Shown: piece after piece, positions 7,288 to 14,017 of the stretch
Numbering within the stretch: position 1 is the first letter of the stretch
How the letters are laid out: the number at the start of each line of letters is the position of its first letter
NCBI GenBank assembly: GCA_937888775.1
Contig: CALAQT010000491.1
Location: 1-17,787, forward strand
Length of the DNA: 17,787 nucleotides
Source: an uncultured Actinomycetes bacterium
GTDB taxonomy: Bacteria > Actinomycetota > Thermoleophilia > Solirubrobacterales > Solirubrobacteraceae
Direction: 5' to 3'
Made by a program: the position numbers and the translations under genes
The notes under the pieces: generated by a model
Told to the model about the DNA's origin: nothing
Database searches by the model: none
The model's input: only the letters and a program-made list of their open reading frames with translations

Positions 7288-8267
7288 GGTATCTGCGCCG
7301 CAAGGTGCTGCTGTTCATCGCCACGCTCTGGGCGGCGTTGACACTCAACTTCGCGCTCCCCAGGCTCATGCCCGGCTCGCCCGTCGAGGCTGCCCTGGCC
7401 AAGCTCGCGTCGACCGGGGTGCCGATCACCAACGCCCAACGCACAGCCGTCGAGGTCCAACTGGGGACGCCACACGGCAGCTTGTTCACCCAATACTGGG
7501 ACTACCTGACGAACATCGTGCACTTCAACTTCGGGACCTCGTACTCATTCCCGACCGAGACGGTCGCGCAGACGATCGGCAGGGCGCTGCCCTGGACGCT
7601 GGTGCTCGTGGGGTCGACCACGATCTTCGCCTTCATCATCGGCACCCTTCTCGGGGTTTACGCCGGGTGGCGACGGGGCACGGTCGCCGACTCATCGATC
7701 ACTGTTGGCGCGACCTTCCTGGCTGCCTTCCCGCCCTTCTGGCTCGGACTGCTGGCGATCTACTGGCTCTCCTTCACGTTGGGCTGGTTTCCGCTCAAAG
7801 GTGGGTACAGTGCCGGCGTCACACCAAACCTGAGTCTGTCGTTCCTCGGCGATGCGTTCACCCACAGTGTCCTCCCCGCGTTGGCCCTTGCCATTACCTC
7901 ATTGTCCGGCTGGGTCTTCGGCATGCGTAATAACATGATCAACACTCTGGGCGAGGACTACGTGACCTTCGCCGAGGCCAACGGCTTGCGCACTAGGACC
8001 GTGGCTCTCCTGTACGCTGCGCGGAACGCGCTCCTGCCCAACGTCACCGCATTCGGGCTGTCGCTGGGCGCGATCGTGGGAGGCTCCGTCTTAGTCGAGG
8101 GTGTGTTCAGCTATCCCGGCCTGGGCAACCTCCTCTACATCGCCGTCTCCAATCACGATTTTCCCCTGATGCAGGCGCTCTTCCTCGTCATCACCCTGAG
8201 CATGCTGCTCGCGATCTTCGTCGTCGACCTGCTGTACGTGCGCCTCGATCCCCGGGTGCGCCAATGA
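7284..8267 (+). CDS. ABC transporter permease, DppB/OppB type
   Basis: A 327-residue inner-membrane protein with the six-helix pattern of peptide-type permeases. It shows the N-terminal helix MRYLRRKVLLFIATLWAALT, a large external loop with LMPGSP, and the cytoplasmic EAA-like loop EDYVTFAEANGLRTRTVALL followed by RNALLPNVTAFGLSLG. It ends with VLVEGVFSYPGLGNLLYIAV and the conserved DLLYVRLDPRVR tail. Start is GTG at 7284, with GAGG-type sequences just upstream. Its stop overlaps the next permease start by four bases (ATGA). With its partner it forms the membrane channel for the substrate delivered by the lipoprotein. Confidence 0.95.
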   Translation: MRYLRRKVLLFIATLWAALTLNFALPRLMPGSPVEAALAKLASTGVPITNAQRTAVEVQLGTPHGSLFTQYWDYLTNIVHFNFGTSYSFPTETVAQTIGRALPWTLVLVGSTTIFAFIIGTLLGVYAGWRRGTVADSSITVGATFLAAFPPFWLGLLAIYWLSFTLGWFPLKGGYSAGVTPNLSLSFLGDAFTHSVLPALALAITSLSGWVFGMRNNMINTLGEDYVTFAEANGLRTRTVALLYAARNALLPNVTAFGLSLGAIVGGSVLVEGVFSYPGLGNLLYIAVSNHDFPLMQALFLVITLSMLLAIFVVDLLYVRLDPRVRQ

Positions 8268-9205
8268 CCATCGTCACTACCGCCCCACCGCCAGCAGCTC
8301 CCGGTGCGGGCGCCGAGGTTCCGTTTGGTCCGTCCAGCGACGCCATCCCGGGACCACTGCGCTTCGTCGCTCGCGCGCTGCTCACGCTGTGGAGCAACCG
8401 CAAGGCACGGGTCGGCCTCGTCATCATCGGGCTGAACATCCTGATAGCGGTGTTTGCTCCGCTGATCGCACCGCATTCACCGACCGCCACCACTTTCACG
8501 CCCTACAGCGGTCCGAGCGCTGCCAACTGGTTCGGCACCACGGGGAACGGACAGGACGTGTTCTCGCAGATGATCTACGGATCGCAAGTCTCCTTGCTGG
8601 TCGGGCTGGGGGCGGGTGCGCTGGCGACCCTCGTCGCGGTGTCGATCGGCCTCGTCGCCGGGTACCGGCCGGGCCCGATCGACGAGGGGCTCAGCTTTGT
8701 CACCAATCTCGCCCTGGTGATCCCCGGCCTGCCGTTGATGATCATCCTCGCGGCTTACCTCCAGGGCCGGTCGGTGTTGACGATCCTGCTGGTGGTGGCG
8801 TTCACCAGTTGGGCCACCGGCGCGCGGGTGATCCGCAGCCAGGCGTCGACGCTGCGCAACCGCGACTTTGTGACCTTGGCGGTGTTCTCGGGTGAGCGCC
8901 TGTTCCGCATCGTGTTCCGCGAGATCCTGCCAAACATGACCTCACTGGTCACCGCCAGCTTCTTTGGCGCCGCTACGGCAGCAATCATGGCCGAGGCCAG
9001 CCTGGAGTTCCTCGGCTTGGGTAACCCGAGCACCGTCAGCTGGGGAACGATCCTCTACTACGCGCAGCAGCAGAACGCTCTGCTGACTGGCCAATGGGTA
9101 CTCGTGTTCGCTCCCGGTCTGGCGATCGCCCTGCTGGCCGTTTCCTTCACGCTCGTCAACTTCGGTGTCGACGCGCTCTCCAACCCGCGCCTCCGGGAGA
9201 AGTGA
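8264..9205 (+). CDS. ABC transporter permease, DppC/OppC type
   Basis: A 313-residue second permease. After a proline/alanine-rich cytoplasmic N-terminus it has the OppC-type first helix (VGLVIIGLNILIAVFAPLIA), then an external segment with NWFGTTGNGQDVFSQMIYG, which is the usual GTD.GRDVFSR region. The EAA-like loop is ATGARVIRSQASTLRNRDFV with FREILPNM, and the C-terminal helix is followed by the typical FGVDALSNPRLREK. The ATG overlaps the previous stop as ATGA, and its own stop shares one base with the next ATG (TGATG). The chain of overlaps implies stoichiometric translation of the importer parts. Confidence 0.95.
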   Translation: MTIVTTAPPPAAPGAGAEVPFGPSSDAIPGPLRFVARALLTLWSNRKARVGLVIIGLNILIAVFAPLIAPHSPTATTFTPYSGPSAANWFGTTGNGQDVFSQMIYGSQVSLLVGLGAGALATLVAVSIGLVAGYRPGPIDEGLSFVTNLALVIPGLPLMIILAAYLQGRSVLTILLVVAFTSWATGARVIRSQASTLRNRDFVTLAVFSGERLFRIVFREILPNMTSLVTASFFGAATAAIMAEASLEFLGLGNPSTVSWGTILYYAQQQNALLTGQWVLVFAPGLAIALLAVSFTLVNFGVDALSNPRLREK

Positions 9206-10209
9206 TGGCACTACTGGAGGCACGCGGAGTCAGCGTCACTTATGAACCGGCTCGTGGGGTGCGGATTTGGTCTGTTCGTGACGTGGATGTCACTCTGGAG
9301 GAGGGCGAATTCGTTGGATTGGTGGGTGAATCCGGCTGTGGCAAGACAACTCTCGGATTCGCGCTCACTCGGATGCTGCGCCCGCCCGCTCGACTCGACC
9401 GCGGAGCGATCACGTTCGACGGTGTCGACGTCGGCACTCTGGATGGCGAGGCATTGCGCCGCCAGCGGCGCAACGGATTCGCGCTTGTGCTGCAGAGCGG
9501 GATGAACGCGCTGAACCCGGTACGAACCGTCGAGCACCACTTCCGTGACATTCTCAAAGCGCACGCACGGGAGGGTGAGAAGTTCCCGGCTGCGGCCGTC
9601 AGGCGGCGTGGTGCCGAGCTGCTCGACATGGTGCGTCTCGATCCCGCGGTGCTGCATCGGTTCCCTCACGAGCTGTCCGGCGGGATGCGGCAGAGAGTTG
9701 CCATCGCCCTTGCCCTCGCCTTGGAGCCACGGTTCATCGTGTTCGACGAGCCGACAACCGCGTTGGACGTGATCGTCCAGGGCGCAGTCATGCAGACGAT
9801 CAAGGACCTGCAGCGCGACAAGGGGTTCACCGCCATGCTCATCAGCCACGATCTGGGTGTCGTCTTCGAGGCCACCAGCCGGGTCATGGTGATGTACGCA
9901 GGCCGGATCGTCGAGGACCAACCGTCGAAGGAACTGCTGCATGGGGCACACCACCCGTACACCGAGGCGCTGCTGAACTGCTATGCCGACCCGCGTGCAG
10001 ACGTGGTCCGGATCGACGGAATTCCCGGAAACCCGCCTGATCTGTCGGTGTCGATCAGCGGATGCCCCTTCGAACCTCGGTGCCCGTTGGCAGAGGAGAT
10101 CTGCGTGGAGAAGGATCCGCTGCTGTCGCCGCTGGGTCGAGGTGCGGCAGCGTGCCACGTCAGGACGCGAGCGTCGCGACCCCCAGTGGAGGTGCGAAGT
10201 GTCCGTTGA
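9205..10209 (+). CDS. ABC transporter ATP-binding protein, DppD/OppD type, with C-terminal four-cysteine motif
   Basis: A 334-residue ATPase. Walker A is GESGCGKT (41-48), Q-loop Gln97, signature LSGGM (157-161), Walker B FIVFDE (177-182) and switch His215. After the nucleotide-binding domain comes the oligopeptide-transporter C-terminal extension (GIPGNPPDL) with Cys287, Cys293, Cys300 and Cys317. This cysteine pattern is reported to hold an iron-sulfur cluster in mycobacterial peptide importers. The ATG at 9205 with GGGAG just upstream is chosen because an upstream start at 9094 would lie deep in the permease gene. It pairs with the next ATPase to form the cytoplasmic motor. Confidence 0.95.
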   Translation: MALLEARGVSVTYEPARGVRIWSVRDVDVTLEEGEFVGLVGESGCGKTTLGFALTRMLRPPARLDRGAITFDGVDVGTLDGEALRRQRRNGFALVLQSGMNALNPVRTVEHHFRDILKAHAREGEKFPAAAVRRRGAELLDMVRLDPAVLHRFPHELSGGMRQRVAIALALALEPRFIVFDEPTTALDVIVQGAVMQTIKDLQRDKGFTAMLISHDLGVVFEATSRVMVMYAGRIVEDQPSKELLHGAHHPYTEALLNCYADPRADVVRIDGIPGNPPDLSVSISGCPFEPRCPLAEEICVEKDPLLSPLGRGAAACHVRTRASRPPVEVRSVR

Positions 10210-11125
10210 CGTCGACGCGTCTGGCGAGCGCAGCGCCGCTGAGGGCGGCGACCAAAGCCCGTCGGCGCTCGGCAACGTCCCGCCGCTGATCGTCAGAGGC
10301 GTATCCAAGATCTATGCCAACCGCGGCCGCCGCGACAAGGCCGTCACGGCGGTGGACAATGTCTCCTTCACCATCGCACCCGGCGCAGCTGTCGGGCTGG
10401 TTGGAGCGAGCGGCAGCGGCAAGAGCACGCTGGCCAAGATGATCACCGGTTCAGAACGCCCGACAAGTGGGTCGATCAGCTTCGGCGAGTTTGCCGTGGA
10501 CCGACTTCGCCCAGGCCGGAGGCGCAAGTTCCACAGCCGCGTGCAGATGGTCTTCCAGGATCCCTACGGGGCTCTCAACCCACTGCACACGGTCGAGTAC
10601 ACGCTCATGCGTCCCTGCGAGAACTTCCTGCACATGTCCGGGCAAGAAGCCCGGCAGCGGGTCCACGAACTGCTCGAGACAGTGGGGCTCACGCCGCCGA
10701 CCCAGTACGCAGCCAAATTGCCCCATCAGCTCTCCGGTGGCCAGCGCCAGCGCGTCGTCATCGCTCATGCGCTTGCGTGCAACCCCGAGTTGATCGTGGC
10801 CGACGAACCTGCGTCCATGCTCGACGTGTCGCTACGGGCTGACGTGCTCAAGCTGCTGGCGACTCTGCGGGAGGAACGCGGCCTGAGCCTGCTGTACATC
10901 ACTCACGACCTGCTCAGTGCCCGAGTGGTCACCGATGATATCCTCGTTCTCAACAAGGGAAAAGTCGTCGAGCAGGGCCCGACCAAGCAGGTCCTGCAGC
11001 ACCCGCGGGACAGCTACACCGTGCAACTGCTCAATGCGGTGGCCACCCCATTCGCGATAGCACCCACACCTGACGCGCCCCATCAGGAGCTGACAGCCCG
11101 GGCGCCGGCGGAGCCCGCACCCTGA
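10199..11125 (+). CDS. ABC transporter ATP-binding protein, DppF/OppF type
   Basis: A 308-residue ATPase with Walker A GASGSGKS (69-76), Q-loop Gln120, signature LSGGQ (178-182), Walker B LIVADE (198-203), D-loop SMLD and switch His236. The start is GTG at 10199, preceded by a perfect GGAGG (10188-10192) at six bases; it overlaps the preceding gene by 11 bp. About 28 poorly conserved residues precede the domain (PPLIVRGVSKIY). It lacks the cysteine motif of its partner, as is common for the F subunit, and ends in a proline/alanine tail. Confidence 0.95.
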   Translation: MSVDVDASGERSAAEGGDQSPSALGNVPPLIVRGVSKIYANRGRRDKAVTAVDNVSFTIAPGAAVGLVGASGSGKSTLAKMITGSERPTSGSISFGEFAVDRLRPGRRRKFHSRVQMVFQDPYGALNPLHTVEYTLMRPCENFLHMSGQEARQRVHELLETVGLTPPTQYAAKLPHQLSGGQRQRVVIAHALACNPELIVADEPASMLDVSLRADVLKLLATLREERGLSLLYITHDLLSARVVTDDILVLNKGKVVEQGPTKQVLQHPRDSYTVQLLNAVATPFAIAPTPDAPHQELTARAPAEPAP

Positions 11126-11175
11126 TCCCTCGCTGCACCGCGGCCGCTGCGGCAACCGGGGAGGTTGCCGCACTT

Positions 11176-12273
11176 GTGAAACTCGCGCAACGGAGCCACG
11201 CCGTCATCACCGCCAACCAAGACCCGAACGGCGCGTACCCCGCCTGCCCAACGTTCTCGGCGTACAAGGGCTACGCGTGGCTGCGCGATGGAGCATTCAC
11301 CGCCGAGGGCATCTCAAGGTTCGGGAACGTGGAGTCCGCTGACCGGTTCCATGATTGGGCGAACAGCGTGCTCACAGATAGGCGAGACCAACTCGACAAT
11401 CTCATCGCAGCAGCCAGCGCGGGCAGGCGGCCGTCCGACGCGATGATGCTGCCGGCACGATTCACCCTTGCGGGAGAGGATGGTTCGGTCCCCTGGCGGG
11501 ACTTTCAGACCGACGGTTACGGGATGTGGCTGTGGTCTGCGGTTACCCACGCGCGCCGCCACAACAAGGACATGGAACGGTGGCGAAGCGGTATCGACGT
11601 CGCTGTCGACTACCTGACCACCTTCTGGGACAGGCCGTGCTATGACTGGTGGGAGGAGCACGTCGAGCATCGCCACGTGTCTACCCTGGCGGCAATCTAC
11701 GGTGGCCTACGGGTCACCGTCGAGGCTGGTGTGCTGGATTCGGGCCGGCGCCAAAGCTCCATCACCGCAGCTGAGGCAATCCGCACTCTGGTACTGAGTC
11801 AGGGTGTCGCCGAGGGGCATCTGTCCAAATGGCTGGGGACTTCGGCCGTCGATGGCTCCCTAACTGCCTGCGTTGTTCCGTTCGGTCTAGTCGGGATCAA
11901 CGACCCGATTGCGCTCACCACCATTGCGGCGGTCAGCAGCGACCTGGACGTGAACGGCGGCGTTCACCGGTTCCGCGCCGATGTGTTCTACGGCGGCGGA
12001 CAGTGGCTGCTGTTGTCCGCACTACTGGGTTGGAACCTCGCCGTCCGTGGCGACACGCAGGCAGCTCTGAAGTACCTGCGTTGGATGGCGGCACAGGCCA
12101 ACGCAGATGGTGACCTTCCCGAGCAGGTCCCCACCCATCTGCTCAACGCCGCGAGCCGGCAGGAGTGGGTCCACCGCTGGGGCGTCGTGGCCACTCCGCT
12201 GCTGTGGTCCCACGGCATGTACCTGATCCTTGCCGACGAGCTGGGCCTCGCCAACCTTGGCAGTATCGGATAA
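11176..12273 (+). CDS. GH15-type glucosidase (glucoamylase/isomaltose glucohydrolase-like), catalytic domain only
   Basis: A 365-residue (alpha/alpha)6-barrel protein. GH15 hallmarks are present: YKGYAWLRDGAFTAEGISRF (substrate-binding WLRD), FQTDGYGMWLWS, CYDWWEEHVEHRHVSTLAA with Glu160/Glu161 as likely general acid, and DGDLPEQV with Glu316 as likely general base; the Glu spacing suits the family. No signal peptide and no N-terminal beta-sandwich domain are seen, so it is shorter than classical bacterial glucoamylases. It resembles the short intracellular GH15 enzymes of actinobacteria, such as isomaltose glucohydrolases. The start is GTG at 11176 with GGGGAGG (11158-11164) eleven bases upstream. 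It is the last gene of the operon and would release glucose from imported alpha-glucosides. The linkage it cleaves is not readable. Confidence 0.87.
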   Translation: MKLAQRSHAVITANQDPNGAYPACPTFSAYKGYAWLRDGAFTAEGISRFGNVESADRFHDWANSVLTDRRDQLDNLIAAASAGRRPSDAMMLPARFTLAGEDGSVPWRDFQTDGYGMWLWSAVTHARRHNKDMERWRSGIDVAVDYLTTFWDRPCYDWWEEHVEHRHVSTLAAIYGGLRVTVEAGVLDSGRRQSSITAAEAIRTLVLSQGVAEGHLSKWLGTSAVDGSLTACVVPFGLVGINDPIALTTIAAVSSDLDVNGGVHRFRADVFYGGGQWLLLSALLGWNLAVRGDTQAALKYLRWMAAQANADGDLPEQVPTHLLNAASRQEWVHRWGVVATPLLWSHGMYLILADELGLANLGSIG

Positions 12274-12276
12274 CGC

Positions 12277-12292
12277 CCGTTCTCAAGAACGG
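12277..12292 (+). terminator. Weak hairpin just after the operon
   Basis: CCGTTC and GAACGG form a six-bp stem with a four-base TCAA loop, four bases after the last stop codon. There is no T-tract, so a role as an intrinsic terminator is only tentative. Confidence 0.3.
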
Positions 12293-12403
12293 CCGATGCG
12301 GCCGCGAGTCACGATCCGCTCTGTGGAGGTCGTCCCGCGGAGCCGACGGCAGCGATAAGCGCATCCGCGACGGCCTGGCGAAGTGAAGGGTCGGTTCGCA
12401 CTC

Positions 12404-12475
12404 TCACCGGTTTATCAGCACAGGTGCTGTTGACCCCGCGGGGCCGTTGATCAACTGCTCGAGCGCGTAGTCCAT
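12404..12475 (-). CDS. Possible truncated 23-codon ORF downstream of the DUF2127 gene
   Basis: Ten bases after the DUF2127-like gene stops, a minus-strand ATG opens a 23-codon frame reading MDYALEQLINGPAGSTAPVL and three more residues. The first 14 residues resemble the start of PAP2-type membrane phosphatases, which often begin with a similar LxxLING segment, so it may be the stump of a lost gene. It has no ribosome binding site. The match is from memory and short, so this is a weak call. Confidence 0.2.
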   Translation of the reverse strand: MDYALEQLINGPAGSTAPVLINR

Positions 12476-12484
12476 GAGGCAGGG

Positions 12485-13030
12485 TTACACCGTGTCGTTG
12501 GACACCGGCCCCACGGCACGATGTTCGCCGCCTCCACCGCGTCGCGCCCGGTGTCGCTGGTACTCGCGAAGAGTCAGCCACACAATAAAGGCGTCGAAAA
12601 CGGTGAGCACCACCAACCCCACCGAAGGCGCGAAGGTCATCCGATAGACCTGGTAGACGATGAAGATCGCCAGAAACGCGATCATCCAGGGATAGGCCCA
12701 GAGCTCGCTCTTCAAGACCGCGGCGACAAGCACGATCTTCACGACCCCATGGGAAACCAGATAGGCAGCGCCAAAGACAACCGTCGAATGGGTGAGGCCC
12801 TGCGCGGAATGGAGCAGGTGGGTCGCAATGAAGTCATGTGGGTCTTGAGAAAGCTCGTGTTGAGTGAGCCAGTTGACGAGGCTGTTGATTGCCTCGGGTG
12901 ACACCACAAGAAAGAACAGGCCGCCGACCAACTCCAGGATGCCATCGAGGCCCTTCAGGATCATCCCGATTTCGAAGGTCTTGTCGACCCAGTCTTTCTG
13001 CACCTTCATGCCCAGATCATCCACGAGCAA
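12485..13030 (-). CDS. DUF2127-like integral membrane protein
   Basis: A 181-residue protein with about four membrane segments: around IGMILKGLDGILELVGGLFF, VFGAAYLVSHGVVKIVLVAA, WMIAFLAIFIVYQVYRM and VGLVVLTVFDAFIVWLTLRE. The conserved FEIGMILKGLDG and YLVSHGVVKIVLV blocks are typical of DUF2127, a family without a known reaction. The C-terminus is arginine/glycine-rich and cytoplasmic in character. TTG at 13030 has AGAGG at six to seven bases; ATG at 13009 (eighth codon) is the alternative but lacks a ribosome binding site. It converges with the glycoside operon and is not part of it. Confidence 0.8.
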   Translation of the reverse strand: MLVDDLGMKVQKDWVDKTFEIGMILKGLDGILELVGGLFFLVVSPEAINSLVNWLTQHELSQDPHDFIATHLLHSAQGLTHSTVVFGAAYLVSHGVVKIVLVAAVLKSELWAYPWMIAFLAIFIVYQVYRMTFAPSVGLVVLTVFDAFIVWLTLREYQRHRARRGGGGEHRAVGPVSNDTV

Positions 13031-13106
13031 GTGCAGCCTCTGTCACGTTCAGCCGACGAGCCACCCCTTCCGGCTCCCCGCCGCGTACTGGGCCCTCAGA
13101 GGGGAG

Positions 13107-13159
13107 TGGAGCGGGAGAAGGGGTTCGAACCCTCGACCCTTACCTTGGCAAGGTAGTGC
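13107..13159 (-). pseudogene. 3' fragment of tRNA-Gly (anticodon GCC), likely attachment-site scar
   Basis: On the minus strand this gives the anticodon loop TTGCCAA (13151-13145, anticodon GCC), a variable region, a T-arm GAGGG-TTCGAAC-CCCTT, the 3' acceptor strand CTCCCGC and TCCA. The matching 5' acceptor strand GCGGGAG and a D-arm are missing; the bases that should hold them read TCCCTCC. The outermost anticodon-stem pair is a C-A mismatch, so tRNA identity begins inside that stem. A 3' piece of a tRNA from the anticodon stem onward is the usual footprint of an integrative element's attachment site. Confidence 0.65.
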
Positions 13160-13551
13160 CTCACCTCTGTTTTCGGGAGGGACGAAGATGGCTCCAAACG
13201 ACTACTGACCCCAGGGCCACCGGGGTCTCCGTAAGCGCATGGGAAGCCACATAGCCACGCCGGCGTCCACTGTGGCACAAAACGCTGCAATGGCAGGGTG
13301 GGGCCATTTCTGAAATGCGGACTCCGGCGCGTCGTGATGCCGGCTTTCGGTTTACGGTCATGGCGATGGGATTGCTGCCAACTCTGGCGTTTTCTGACCC
13401 CCACCGTGACCCCCACTGGGCCGGACGAGGGTGGATTCCGCTGGACCGGATCGCGTCAATCCGACCACTAGTGAGTTCGGGAGGGACCCCCACGCACGTC
13501 CGTGGACAGCCTTAGCACGAACTGGGAATGCGGTATCCGGGGCAACTGGGA

Positions 13552-13578
13552 TCGAGGGATTCGAGACCCTCTCCCGCC
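13552..13578 (+). repeat. Degenerate tRNA-Gly 3'-end-like segment
   Basis: The stretch tcgagggattcgagaccctc plus tcccgcc closely follows the T-arm and 3' acceptor strand of the tRNA-Gly fragment at 13107-13159, but in the opposite orientation. It has an eight-base instead of seven-base T-loop and no anticodon arm before it. It may be a worn attachment site; chance similarity of a stem-loop cannot be excluded. Confidence 0.3.
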
Positions 13579-13892
13579 GCCCTATCGCCACCGCGCTCTG
13601 CGGCTGCGTAGACAGGCCCGATCAGGCGGGCAAGGTACACAGCATCCGTCGCTCGAAACGGCCGTGCCCATCGGCGCACCGCCAGCCATCAGGGAGGCTT
13701 CTGCTGAGCCGCCCCCGAGGCGAGGAGGTGTAGCTTTAGCCTACGAAGGCGCTCCTATTGGGGTGGGGGGGCGACAGTAGGGAAGGAGGGCGCGGAACGG
13801 GGCTCCACTCCGGCGCCAGGGCGGTTATTCGGCCCGGATCGAGCACCCCGTAGTTTTGGTGTCTTCGGCAATCAGTGCGCGAAAGTCCTTAT

Positions 13893-13914
13893 GTGTCAAG
13901 CCTTGTGTTGACAC
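13893..13914 (+). promoter_or_regulatory. Inverted repeat upstream of tRNA-Gly, containing a TTGACA box
   Basis: GTGTCAA (13893-13899) and TTGACAC (13908-13914) are perfect seven-base arms around an eight-base loop. The right arm holds TTGACA, 31 bases before the tRNA start, so it could be part of the tRNA promoter. No convincing -10 box is found at normal spacing. Confidence 0.3.
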
Positions 13915-13944
13915 CATTCCTTCCAAGATGAGGAGCCTGATCGA

Positions 13945-14017
13945 GCGGGAGTAGCTCAGTTGGTAGAGCGCGACCCTTCCAAGGTCGATGTCGCGAGTTC
14001 GAGTCTCGTCTCCCGCT
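13945..14017 (+). tRNA. tRNA-Gly (anticodon TCC)
   Basis: A full 73-nt cloverleaf: acceptor GCGGGAG (13945-13951) pairs with CTCCCGC (14010-14016). The D-arm is GCTC-AGTTGGTA-GAGC, the anticodon stem CGACC/GGTCG encloses loop CTTCCAA with anticodon TCC at 13978-13980, and the T-arm loop contains TTCGAGT. The discriminator base is T and CCA is not encoded. The primase-helicase reading frame on the other strand runs into it, so its last 62 bases are also antisense coding sequence. Confidence 0.95.

Larger units (their letters stand above)
13160..13944. other. Gene-poor 785-bp interval with degenerate sequence
   Basis: No frame on either strand gives a recognisable protein; the short open frames are arginine/proline-rich, as expected from chance in GC-rich DNA. 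It contains a hairpin GACCCC-(9)-GGGGTC at 13207-13227 and a tRNA T-arm-like stretch near 13552-13578. A minus-strand segment around 13380-13440 reads PSGGVTVGVRKRQSW in one frame, which may be the worn end of an integrase gene, but that is a guess. Lying between a tRNA fragment and an intact tRNA, it looks like decayed mobile-element DNA. Confidence 0.4.

Noticed and set aside
9211..10308. 365-codon minus-strand open frame
   Set aside because: Exact antisense of the first importer ATPase, whose motifs are complete.
12434..12443. CCCCGCGGGG palindrome as terminator or operator
   Set aside because: Ten-base self-complementary GC run without loop or T-tract; expected by chance at this GC content.
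13107..13179. Complete tRNA-Gly(GCC) gene
   Set aside because: The 5' acceptor strand and D-arm cannot be formed; only the 3' part is present.
13315..13780. Several 60-100 codon plus-strand open frames
   Set aside because: Mutually overlapping, no ribosome binding sites, arginine/proline-rich and without recognisable motifs.
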